Part shown: piece by piece, positions 53,201-62,368 of the stretch
How the letters are laid out: every line of letters begins with the position of its first letter
How positions within the stretch are numbered: the stretch's first letter is position 1
Source of the DNA: Paramacrobiotus metropolitanus
Lineage: Eukaryota > Tardigrada > Eutardigrada > Parachela > Macrobiotidae
DNA: 64,000 bases
NCBI RefSeq assembly: GCF_019649055.1
Contig: NW_026570415.1
Coordinates: 62,001 to 126,000, forward strand
Reading direction: 5' to 3'
Translations under genes and position numbers: made by a program
The notes under the pieces: model-generated
Database searches by the model: none
Told to the model about the DNA's origin: nothing
What the model saw: only the letters and a program-made list of their open reading frames with translations

Positions 53201-55169
53201 ACCGACGCTGAAAAGAAGTATCCAATTACTGAATTGGAATGTATGGCAGTAGTTTTTGCGTGCCGGAAATTTCGGCACTTTATTGAATACTCCCATTTTT
53301 CGGTACAGACCGACCATCAAGCTTTAACGAATTTATTGCGATCGGTTTCCCGCAAAGAGGGATTAAACGGCCGATTAACGCGTTGGGCACTTCAGCTCAG
53401 CAGTCATAAAATGACTATTTTATATAGGCCGGGAAAACAATGTGATAACGCTGACGCGTTGAGTAGGCACCCGGTAGGAGAGGCTACAGAATGCCCAGAC
53501 GATGACTGGGATGAGTTTAAAGACTCAAAATTCAGTACTCCGTCCATTCGTGTAGTAACGATAAGGGACGGAGCCGACCATGAAGAAGAGGAGGACAATT
53601 TCAAGTTCTACAGGGTAGAACAGGAAAAGATCCGAATATCGAACGCATAATACATGCGCTAGAAGGACGCGTAGAAAGCGTACACTTACTAAAGCGACCC
53701 GGTTATTCCGGCTACGAATTATGGAATGGTGTACTATATAAGATTTCAGAAAAAGACGGTCGAATTAATCGCCGTTTTGTGGTGCCAAAGCACATGCGAG
53801 TGGATATCATGCATGCCATGCATGATGCACCGGCTAGCGGTCACTTAGGCCGCGCTAAAACTTATCAGGCGATCGCCTTACGTTATTTCTGGGAGAATAT
53901 GGTCTCTCAGATTATCAAGTACGTAGATCATTGCTTTGCATGCCAACATCGCAAAACACTGCGCAAAGCACCACCAGGCAAGCTACAGCAGATTGCTATC
54001 GGCGAGCCGTGGTTTAGAATGCAAGTGGATTTGAAAGGGCCATTGCCCAAAACAACACGGGGAAATACCTATATCGCTGTAGCGATAGATGAACTTACGA
54101 AATTCGTAATTGCAAAACCAATACCCGACGCAAAGGCGGAAACTGTCGCTAATTTCTTGATTTATGACGTGTTCCTGCCGTATGGAACACCACAAATTCT
54201 GAACACCGATAGAGGAACACATTTCCATAATTACCTATTGGAAGCAATAAATAAAGGCTAAGAATACAGCACCATTTTGGTGCTGCGTATCACCCGATCG
54301 GGCGTGGACTTGTCGAAAGACAAATGCAAACAATTGCTGATTCACTCGCGATGTACGCCAGTGACGGCCGGGAACGTAATTGGGACAAAGTCCTACCATT
54401 TGTAATTGCCGGAAAAAACCGTGTAGCGAATAAAACGACAAATCTGTCGCCGTATTTTATGCTATACGGTAGAGAGCAGGTTATTCCTGCAGATACGGAA
54501 ACAAAAACGAACCTCCCGGTAGATCACGCGACAATTCGCGACTATATGGAGGAATTACGCTATAATTTGAGTCGCGCTCAGGATATCGCAGAATTGCATA
54601 TTCGTAATGAATTTGATAAAAACGCCGAGCGATTCGACAAAGGTCGGTCGGAAGACACCTATAATATAGGTGACATGGTTATTCTGAAAATTGAGAAGAA
54701 AAAAGGCGAAACGGAGTCATTTCGTCGGAAATATGAGCTCGAACCGTGGGAAATCATTGGGTTTCCCTACACTAATGCCGTCGAAATTAAACGAATAAAT
54801 TTCGATAAAACAGAGGAGATACGAGTCGTAAATTGTGAACGGCTAAAGCCGTACAAAACCACCGAAGAAGACCGCAAGAGAGAAACCTTATTGGTTCAGG
54901 ACTTGTTGGAGAATCATAAATTAAGGGAAACCCCCGCGAACGATGTGGTCCGTACCTCCGCAGACAATGCTGCTAATAATTCCCCCGTAATTGATACGGA
55001 GGAATGGGAAACGGTAAACAATGAGGAAAGTGACAATGAGCGCAATAGCGCTAATAAAACAGTACCTAAAAGGCGATTTTTGCTTAAGTTACGCAAAAGC
55101 GCTAATGGGTATGTCAAAATTCACCGTATAATGGTAGGATCGAAGTGCACAAAGTGCAAAATTCCTTAA
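50218..55169 (+). pseudogene. pol: pol of the LTR retrotransposon (protease, RT, RNase H, integrase), frame broken three times
   Basis: The frame is offset by -1 from gag and is open through the gag stop, so a gag-pol frameshift is likely. The protease active site DTGAETS is at 50434. RT has LRMPFGVCNGPATFQEAMN and YLDD at 52673-52684. RNase H begins around ECDAS (53120) with ELECMAVVFA. Integrase has an HHCC finger (from about 53790), the first Asp in MQVDLKGPLP and the second in TDRGTHF; the third acidic residue lies after a frame change. Frame changes are near 52286, 53630 and 54257, each a single-base difference in or beside a short homopolymer. The C-terminal part ends with KCTKCKIP. The breaks make this copy a pseudogene as sequenced. 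The pattern also fits long-read base errors. Confidence 0.85.
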
Positions 55170-55279
55170 ACAGTAATAACTGTTTAAATAAAAATAACGA
55201 GCGTTATTTTAACACCGTAATACCGTATTAAAAATTTCACAATTAAATTGTGTAATTTTCCATTGCAGATATTTCCGCA
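55170..55279 (+). promoter_or_regulatory. Short spacer with splice-acceptor-like site before ORF3
   Basis: TTTTCCATTGCAG ends at 55268, 11 bases before the ATG of the next ORF. The same arrangement stands before ORF4 (TTATTTGCAG ending 57968, ATG at 57974). In both, the exon side begins ATA. Confidence 0.55.
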
Positions 55280-57865
55280 ATGGACCGCGATCAGCGACCG
55301 AACCGACCGGTTGGCCGAGGTAATCCTCGTTTCTTCGCCCCACCCGTAGCGGGAAATCAGGCATATCGTCCGATGCAGCGATTTGCTGCCCCGAATGTTC
55401 AGAACGTTCAAAACGCCGGTAATTTGCCCAATGTGGCACCAGAAGTAATTCCCGTGACTATGTCACGTAGTACGCAAACTGATCCAGTAATAGTGGCATC
55501 ATATGCCGAATACGAGTTAATTTTACGAAGTAATCGGGAACGCGACTTGGCATCGTATAGACATTCATTGGCAGCAACTGCTGCCCAACCAGAGGAGATA
55601 GCCGCAGTTGATCAACTGCATATTACTCCGCCAGCGGAAAGGTTGGCAAAGGCCATCATAGCGCGTGCAAAGGCACAAAGTGACGCGGCAGGGACTTCAA
55701 AAGAAGTCGAAGAAGTGCCTTACGAGTCGATTGTGAAGAAACCTGTTAAATCACTTGCAAAAGCAGGAGTAGAAACAGCATTAAAGACAAAGCCTAAACG
55801 GAGTAAATCACCGAAACCACCGGCAGACGCCAACGAGCGATTAGCAAAGCTGATCGCCGACCATGAGCAGCAAGAGGCCAGAGATAGGCAGCGTTGGGGA
55901 CAATCCTTTATAATGGAAGGTCCGTTCGCCCCGACGAAAACAGACGCCCCTAATGGGAAGGAATTACGAGTAGTTACGATACCACAGCATGTGTATAATA
56001 CACCACAAGTTTTAACGCAAATACGGCCACAGTTGCAAGTGCAACCGCCCCCGGCGTTTTGGAAGGAGACTGGCTTAAAGCCAGCTGTAATCAGATTCCC
56101 TACTCCGATGGGAGTGGTACAAGCACCGGTCGAACACCAGCAAATAGCTGGAACTCTTAAACGGGGTCCGAACCCGGTACGAATTAAGGAAGAACTGAGT
56201 TACATTATCCCGAAATTAACGGGATCGCGAACGCCGTCGCCAGCCGTTAGTGTTAGTGCAATATCCAGTAAGACGCGTCCTTATCGTGTGCAAAGCACGC
56301 CCTCGCCAGGGGAAGAGGAAAAGAAGCGTAAACTGGAAGAAGACAGAGAGGAGACAGCTCGAAGAGTTGTTCAAGTGAGGGAGAAGCTGAGACATCAGCC
56401 ATCGTCGTCGGATGACGACGAACAACCGCAGCTTGTCATAGACGAACAACGTAGCGATATTGCCCAAAGAGGCAGCGAAGGAGATCCGATTAGAGTTTCT
56501 AGTGAATCTAACGGACGGAATAACTCTCCGGAAATTCCGGAACCAAAGCCTGGCGGACAACCGCCCACACCAAGTCCCCCGCCGCCAGTAAAGACTGGAA
56601 AACCGCTTCCATCGGTGTCTAGCGATAAAATCGCCGAAGTCACGAGTGTGACTCCGGAAATTCCGGAACCAAAGCCTGGCGGACAACCGCCCACACCAAG
56701 TCCCCCGCCGCCAGTAAAGACTGGAAAACCGCTTCCATCGGTGTCTAGCGATAAAATCGCCGAAGTCACGAGTGTGACTCTGGACATTATTAATAACGTA
56801 CGGAAAAAGGATAAGATGGCAGCGTCAGCTTATCTTTTACAAAAGTACAGGCAGGTCATAGCTCCTCGGTATATTGATACCGAGGAATATGCACTCATCG
56901 TGCAAGTAGCCTCAGAACGTGGGACGCTGGTGGAAGTATACGAGAACTGGTCACCAACGATGAAATATGCGATAACCGCAAGTCGTAAAAGTCGATATGT
57001 CGACATGAGAGTCCACAACATGCAGGAAATGGTAGAAGCGGTGGCAATTGCCATTAGGGATATCCACAACGTTCGTGGATCGACCATTGATGAGATTGTT
57101 AGGTATATGTATTTAACAATGCCATTAGACTCAGTCAATCCTGAGCAGCGCTACTCGGATGTCACTACCGCAGTCAATGAGGCAATCGCCACGGGAATAA
57201 TCGTAGATGCGGCCTTGGCCGGGAATAGTGGGCGATATGCCTTAGTAGAAACTAATCGTAAACGGATCGCCGAGTTAACCGGCCAACACATAGAAGAAGT
57301 ACCGTATTCACCCGCGAAGCGCGTTCCATTCGGGCGAAGGCTCATAGCAGTGGACGAACAGAAAACCTTATTAGCACAGCCATCGCGTAACGATTTGGCA
57401 ATCGCCATATATAAGATTGAACAGAGAGGGGAAAATCCCACAGTGCAGCGTATAAGTGAGCACTTTGGCACTTACCAACCATACGCCGTACAGACTATGA
57501 TTCGTACAATGTACGAAGATGCGCAAATAACCCGCCGTTATAATGGCGAAACTTCGCCGTCCTATTATTTCGGTCGTAAGGGATTATCTTTCCTGCAAAG
57601 AGTGCAGTTCGATAAGGTTCCCGAGTGGGATGAAATTGTTGTAAAAACAATCGTGGAAATTGGCGATCCCTCGGGATCGTCACCCGACGAAATCATACAG
57701 TATATCAGGACTGTATGTCCAGCAATAGCTGAACAAGTAGACGATGCCGTAACCTTGGCGATAAGTCGCTTAATCACTGATCCGAGAATTATCGGATTGA
57801 ATGACCCGCACCGCGGGATGGTTTTATCCGTGGTGTTAGACCACGTTAGTGAGGGAGATAATTAA
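55280..57865 (+). CDS. Extra ORF3 of the LTR element (861 aa), tandem winged-helix-like units
   Basis: Uninterrupted 861-codon ORF in the position where env might be expected. It has no signal peptide or membrane segment. The N-terminal two thirds are basic, Pro/Gln-rich and disordered, with a perfect 126-bp tandem duplication (56528-56779; PKPGGQPPTPSPPPP twice). The C-terminal 350 residues look like four repeated helix-helix-wing units, for example GSTIDEIVRYMYLTMP..AIATGIIVDAALAGNSGRYALV, NPTVQRISEHFGTYQPYAVQ and SSPDEIIQYIRTVCPAI. The pattern resembles winged-helix or linker-histone-like domains, but this is by eye only. Inference: a nucleic-acid or chromatin-binding accessory protein, perhaps made from a spliced message. 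Intact, unlike pol. Confidence 0.75.
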   Translation: MDRDQRPNRPVGRGNPRFFAPPVAGNQAYRPMQRFAAPNVQNVQNAGNLPNVAPEVIPVTMSRSTQTDPVIVASYAEYELILRSNRERDLASYRHSLAATAAQPEEIAAVDQLHITPPAERLAKAIIARAKAQSDAAGTSKEVEEVPYESIVKKPVKSLAKAGVETALKTKPKRSKSPKPPADANERLAKLIADHEQQEARDRQRWGQSFIMEGPFAPTKTDAPNGKELRVVTIPQHVYNTPQVLTQIRPQLQVQPPPAFWKETGLKPAVIRFPTPMGVVQAPVEHQQIAGTLKRGPNPVRIKEELSYIIPKLTGSRTPSPAVSVSAISSKTRPYRVQSTPSPGEEEKKRKLEEDREETARRVVQVREKLRHQPSSSDDDEQPQLVIDEQRSDIAQRGSEGDPIRVSSESNGRNNSPEIPEPKPGGQPPTPSPPPPVKTGKPLPSVSSDKIAEVTSVTPEIPEPKPGGQPPTPSPPPPVKTGKPLPSVSSDKIAEVTSVTLDIINNVRKKDKMAASAYLLQKYRQVIAPRYIDTEEYALIVQVASERGTLVEVYENWSPTMKYAITASRKSRYVDMRVHNMQEMVEAVAIAIRDIHNVRGSTIDEIVRYMYLTMPLDSVNPEQRYSDVTTAVNEAIATGIIVDAALAGNSGRYALVETNRKRIAELTGQHIEEVPYSPAKRVPFGRRLIAVDEQKTLLAQPSRNDLAIAIYKIEQRGENPTVQRISEHFGTYQPYAVQTMIRTMYEDAQITRRYNGETSPSYYFGRKGLSFLQRVQFDKVPEWDEIVVKTIVEIGDPSGSSPDEIIQYIRTVCPAIAEQVDDAVTLAISRLITDPRIIGLNDPHRGMVLSVVLDHVSEGDN
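56528..56779 (+). repeat. Perfect 126-bp tandem duplication inside ORF3
   Basis: 56528-56653 and 56654-56779 read identically and keep the frame, duplicating 42 residues of a Pro-rich linker (PEIPEPKPGGQPPTPSPPPP and on to KIAEVTSVT). Confidence 0.92.
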
Positions 57866-57973
57866 TTTAATTTTACAGTATCTCCGAGGTGGTTAGATGC
57901 GTATATTACGCCGTAGCATCAAAACGCCGTAAATACTGCATAATTTAATTAATTTAAATTATTTGCAGATAAA
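57866..57973 (+). other. Spacer between ORF3 and ORF4
   Basis: Contains GCCGTAG and GCCGTAA motifs, a CTCCGAGGTGGTTAGATGCG segment partly like the 5' LTR/PBS border (CTCCGAGATGGTGGAGATGCC), and the acceptor-like TTATTTGCAG at its end. Confidence 0.5.
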
Positions 57974-60421
57974 ATGGAGGAATTACCGTATGCATACGGG
58001 CCAATGCGCTCTTGCAGACGCTGCCAACATAATACTAACAATCGGAAGTGTGTGGAATGCACACTCGGACCGAATTTCCGATCGGAAAACCCACAGATCA
58101 CCGTATCTCGTCTTTACGACGAAGTGCTGCTACGCAGCTTGGATGCCTACCGTACAATCACGCTACCGGAATATTGGACGATAGTCTGTGCCACGCCGTA
58201 TTATTATCGTGGCGTTTTCGACAGTGCCGTTCAGTTTATCAGCGATGGTGCTGACGAATGGTCTTATGCAATCCATCCTGAAAATTTCGGGCGATGCACA
58301 GTGGATTTGATGAAGCGCGTCACTGCGCCACCGAATCAGAGTTGCTCGGCGAGCGCCAGCGGACAACAAATGCCGTATCAGCCACAGCAAGGACAGTGGC
58401 AACCGCCAGTTATGTTTCAGCCACATCCATATCAGCAGCAAAGTCTGCCAACGACAGGATATCAGCCGCAAATGCAGCAAATGCAAGCGCCTATTCGTTA
58501 TTCGAATATGGCACTGCAAGTACCGTCGGGCGCTTTGCCACCAGAGCATATTGCTCATCTTCAGCAGAGCCTCCCCAGTGGAAGTTACCAGTACGACCCG
58601 GAGACGCGGATGATAACTCCGTGTCCATGGCCAGCCGGAACAGCACCGAAAGAATCACCACAGCGGCAAACTAATCCGCTGTTAGCGAATCTTCCGCCGC
58701 TGACCAGGAAGCCGTCAGTGAATCAACAACCGCCTTTACAATTGCTGCGAGTGCAGCCTGCGCCTGTAAGTGAATCAGTTGTTGACTCTGAGCCAAATTC
58801 AGGTGCTAGTCATTCTAGCAACACTAGCAATGCTAGTGGTAAAACTCGGCATAAAATTACTTACAACTTACCGAACGTGGGAAAAACCCCAGATAATTCG
58901 TTTGTGGAAGGCGACATAATGCCGGGTAGACTGAATGTGGCTGCTAAATTTCAGAGAAAAGCAGCAAATTGGAACATCCGCGCAACGCGCGATAAATCAA
59001 CACCGTATAAACCGGATGCATCTGTGTCGGTGATGCCTGAAAGGCAAACACATCCACAATACATCCGCCGCGATATCGACGTTATTCGTCGTGATTTGGA
59101 GTTATATGTGGATCGTGTTGTGTCAGTAATTGGCACAGTTAATACTGACCAAAGAGCCGAAATTGGCAAAGCCATTATTGACACTTTGGATTTACTCCAT
59201 ACTATCGGATATGATCTCCGTATTAAGAACTCGATCAATATGTATAAAATTGATCTGTTCCGTCAGATGGAGATTAGGCGATACGAAACGCCACGCCGTC
59301 ATGGACTGCGTAGCGCGCTGGATATTTCCCAGCTGAAGGAGAAACTTACCGAAATTACCGTAGTAGATTGGGAATTAATTTCCCAGTTTAAAATCTTATA
59401 CACCGAACAACCGGAGGAATTTCTCCTGCAGTTCATCCTACCGGACACGGATCCAGCAAAGTTCTGGTTTTTCTGCCGTGCCGCGTGTGCAATACAGCGA
59501 AAAGTTGCCCCCATGAAAATTACATGGGATACGATTAATATCGGATGGGGACTTAAGAAGTATATTCTGGTCATCCTCTCCGCGCTAATGGGCAATTGCC
59601 ACGCTCACCACTGGGCCCGGACATACCGGCAGGAGGAACAGAATCGTCGATTAAAAAGCTACGTTAATCGCTTGGGCGAGCCTCTAAATGAGGAACAACA
59701 AGCGAAAGTCTTAAATGACATTCTGGGTGTGATGCAAGTCGACGGACTGAAGACCGAATCAATCCATAATGGATACTATGACGGGATCTATGATCTCATT
59801 AAGCGATTTGCTAACCGTCAAAGTCAGGGGAAGCGCAAAGTCGCCCCAAATTCTCCCGACACTCCAACGACCAGCAAGACAGTCCAACCTGAACCGAAGA
59901 AAACCGTAGTGTCAATGGACACTGAAGAAACTGACGAAACGCCGGAGACAGCTAATGCTGCACCAGTAATTGCAGATAACACTGCAACCGTACCGCCGAC
60001 TGTGAATACCGAATCTGCAGTGATCACTGCGCCACCTAGCGAAATTCCGCGAACGGATGTCGTGGCGTCGGTGGAATCACTGACGATTTCAGGAAGCGCG
60101 CAGAAACTGCTGGAAGAAGCAGTAATGGAGACGGATGAGAAGCCGTCTATAGAGAATAATTTTCTCTATCCATCCCGCCAAGCCCTGCGGGACAGGCAGT
60201 ACGAACTGGAAGCAATGGGCCAGGATTCGACCTTCACCGATGTGGACCACTTGATTTTCGCGGTACACATCCCGGATAACGATACCGACCCGTTGTATTA
60301 TCCAGGAGGAAATGGAGGAGCGGATATGTTGGATGATAGTGCCGACATTAAGACTACGTCTGCCGTATTGAGCAACGCTCTTAACGTACTAAATGCCGAA
60401 CCGCAGATGGAAATGCCGTAA
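57974..60421 (+). CDS. Extra ORF4 of the LTR element (815 aa), N-terminal CxxC pair
   Basis: Uninterrupted 815-codon ORF ending at a stop that is part of a repeated CCGTAA motif. The N-terminus has CRRCQHNTNNRKCVEC, a likely zinc-binding pair. A Gln/Pro-rich stretch (about 125-260) follows. A predominantly helical, well-conserved-looking core covers about 340-620 (RRDIDVIRRDLELYVDRVVS, LKEKLTEITVVDWELISQFK, FWFFCRAACAIQRKV). The tail is acidic and Thr-rich. There is no signal peptide, transmembrane segment or furin site, so it does not look like an envelope. I do not recognise the family. It is intact although pol is broken, and is probably expressed from its own spliced message. A capsid-like or regulatory role is possible, without direct evidence. 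Confidence 0.72.
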   Translation: MEELPYAYGPMRSCRRCQHNTNNRKCVECTLGPNFRSENPQITVSRLYDEVLLRSLDAYRTITLPEYWTIVCATPYYYRGVFDSAVQFISDGADEWSYAIHPENFGRCTVDLMKRVTAPPNQSCSASASGQQMPYQPQQGQWQPPVMFQPHPYQQQSLPTTGYQPQMQQMQAPIRYSNMALQVPSGALPPEHIAHLQQSLPSGSYQYDPETRMITPCPWPAGTAPKESPQRQTNPLLANLPPLTRKPSVNQQPPLQLLRVQPAPVSESVVDSEPNSGASHSSNTSNASGKTRHKITYNLPNVGKTPDNSFVEGDIMPGRLNVAAKFQRKAANWNIRATRDKSTPYKPDASVSVMPERQTHPQYIRRDIDVIRRDLELYVDRVVSVIGTVNTDQRAEIGKAIIDTLDLLHTIGYDLRIKNSINMYKIDLFRQMEIRRYETPRRHGLRSALDISQLKEKLTEITVVDWELISQFKILYTEQPEEFLLQFILPDTDPAKFWFFCRAACAIQRKVAPMKITWDTINIGWGLKKYILVILSALMGNCHAHHWARTYRQEEQNRRLKSYVNRLGEPLNEEQQAKVLNDILGVMQVDGLKTESIHNGYYDGIYDLIKRFANRQSQGKRKVAPNSPDTPTTSKTVQPEPKKTVVSMDTEETDETPETANAAPVIADNTATVPPTVNTESAVITAPPSEIPRTDVVASVESLTISGSAQKLLEEAVMETDEKPSIENNFLYPSRQALRDRQYELEAMGQDSTFTDVDHLIFAVHIPDNDTDPLYYPGGNGGADMLDDSADIKTTSAVLSNALNVLNAEPQMEMP

Positions 60422-60730
60422 AAGCATTAAATGTTAAAAAAAAAAAAAATTTAAATCGCCGTAGTACACTGTGTGTATACCGTGATTTGATCGCCGTAAA
60501 AGCATTAAATGCTAAAAAATTAAATCGCCGTAGTACACTGTGTGTATACCGGAATTTAAATCGCCGTATAAGCCCAACGAGTGCATCAAAAATTCTCAAT
60601 CAATTCTAAACAAAAAAATTGAAAAGCCGTAGACGCACAAATCTGTGCACAATACTTGGTTAACGAATTGCCGTAGTGCATTAATTGCATAACAGATGAA
60701 TAAAATTGCCGAAGATGCACAAAACTGCAT
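60415..60730 (+). repeat. GCCGTA-led palindrome series in the 3' untranslated region
   Basis: Two longer units (60415-60492 and 60493-60562, about 75 bp) each contain GCCGTAAAAGCATTAAATG and GCCGTAGTACACTGTGTGTA. Further GCCGTA or GCCGAA motifs follow, each leading a short inverted repeat, such as TGCATTAATTGCA and TGCACAAATCTGTGCA-like strings. A run of 14 A is at about 60435. Confidence 0.75.
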
Positions 60731-61068
60731 AAATGTCGTGGATCGACGCAACAATGCGTATGATTGGAGGAAAACTCCGGAATGGATTGGAAAACCTGCA
60801 ACATAACAGGGATTGATGCAGGATTGGATTTAACTGGAATGGGATTTTACCGGAATAATTACCGGATTTTTTGTTACGAGTTTAAAAACTCGTTTGATCA
60901 ATTTTTCGCCGCATTTTGCAGCGTGTGTTCTCACTAACCTGTGATGGAATAATTGGCACATTTTTTTTAATAAGAATTGCTCACTATGTTGCATTTAACA
61001 TGCATATTCTCACTTTTCTCATTCCTGTTTTTGAGCCTCAAGGGGCCTCGGCATCCCGTCCCGTGGCA
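60731..61068 (+). other. Rest of the 3' untranslated region of the LTR element
   Basis: No ORF. A purine-rich tract next to the 3' LTR, as expected for plus-strand priming, is weak; the best candidate is CAAGGGG at about 61039. Confidence 0.45.
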
Positions 61069-61364
61069 TGTCAGAGTGTTGTGCATAGTGCACAGGATAT
61101 TGGCACGGACGCCTCACCATCATTGGCTCGGCTTACCATCTGCCAGCTTTTCAAACACGACTGATCGTGTTTGCCATTCGGGTGCCAGCATCGGAACCGT
61201 TAACATCGTTTCCTAGCTTTCCTTGGTTTCATGCCCTTTTTCTCACCTTTAGAGATTTGTTTTGATGCTGATTAGCATTTATTTCATTGAAATAAAAGCG
61301 ATTATTTCGAGGAGATGTTGTTTCCGTTGTCATTTCTCTGTACAGCGTAGACGCTTCTCCGAGA
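61069..61364 (+). repeat. 3' LTR
   Basis: 296 bp, read as identical to 46475-46770, followed by CTGG (61365-61368), the right target-site duplication. Confidence 0.92.
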
Positions 61365-62368
61365 CTGGCGTATCAAAAGTCCCATTCCGTGCCGATCTTG
61401 CTCGAATTCTTCATGTCTATACATGTAAATACACTGTGCGCATACAGTGAAAGGTCGTTTCTACACCGAAAAACAGCTGCACTGTTTTTTTCCGACTAAT
61501 GTAAAAATGAATTTCAACAATTTTGAAATTCTTCATGAAATATACGTGTTAACGAACTCGATGTAATTTATAAATATGTACCATGTGTGCGCAAGAACGA
61601 TCTCGATATGCACCAATATACGCGAGTTTGCTTGCAAAATTTAAAGAAAATCGGTACACCTGAATGCGTTTAAACTTTCTGAAGCTTTCTTACACCAAAC
61701 TCTCCATGCCTACCCAACGGCTGCACACACCAACGATTTGCACGTAGCCATTGTATACAAATCATTTACAATGGTTAGCTACAGAATGTCCTTACACAAT
61801 GCACAAGCGTTTGGGAGAATGCGAAAGTGAAAGGTTTTGTGCATGTACACTAATATGATACCATCAATACCATGTACCGGATCACTTCCCTTAAGAATTG
61901 TTTTGCAACCCGGCATTTTATGAATTTCTGTCGGTAACTTTGTAGGAGACCTTCCTAAGCTTTTATCAACCTATCACTTGAAAAAAACGAAAAACAAGAC
62001 TAATACAGATACAGGCAAAACCCGGATGATCCTTCGGGAAGCATTTCACAAGCCAACCCCGAGAAAACATATATTGTTCATGTTCTCCACGTGGTTTTTG
62101 AATCCATCGTCATTGAGCAGGCTCGTAAAGTTTACAGCCGATTATTTAAAGTTTATTACCGCGTAGAAGCTGCTAATGTCTCCTGGGCCAACAAACTGTA
62201 TCGCCTGTTCAAGCCAAACCGGTGGCGCGGCGCCTGGAGCTAGTTAGGTGCTTAGGAAATACCAGCTGAGCAGGCAACTTGCATGCTTGCACTGTTGCAG
62301 CGTTTAAACTTGCTAGCCGTACAGCCGGTGCTTCGCTATTAATCAACACCCAGCAGACTGTAGTCGTA
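61365..62368. other. Intergenic, between the LTR element and the second astacin-like gene
   Basis: The first four bases are the right target-site duplication. No supportable gene in about 1 kb. Confidence 0.5.

Larger units (their letters stand above)
46475..61364 (+). mobile_element. 14.9 kb Ty3/gypsy-type LTR retrotransposon with two extra ORFs
   Basis: Two 296-bp LTRs (46475-46770 and 61069-61364) flank gag (47732-50212), a pol region in order protease, RT, RNase H, integrase (about 50218-55169), and two further long ORFs (55280-57865 and 57974-60421). Integrase after RNase H is the Ty3/gypsy order. The LTRs read as identical and a 4-bp target duplication is intact, so the insertion is recent. 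It is about twice the usual length of such elements because of the two extra ORFs and long untranslated regions. pol carries three frame changes, so this copy may not be autonomous unless they are sequencing errors. Confidence 0.93.

Noticed and set aside
55280-60421. Envelope protein
   Set aside because: Position fits, but neither ORF has a signal peptide, transmembrane segment or cleavage motif.
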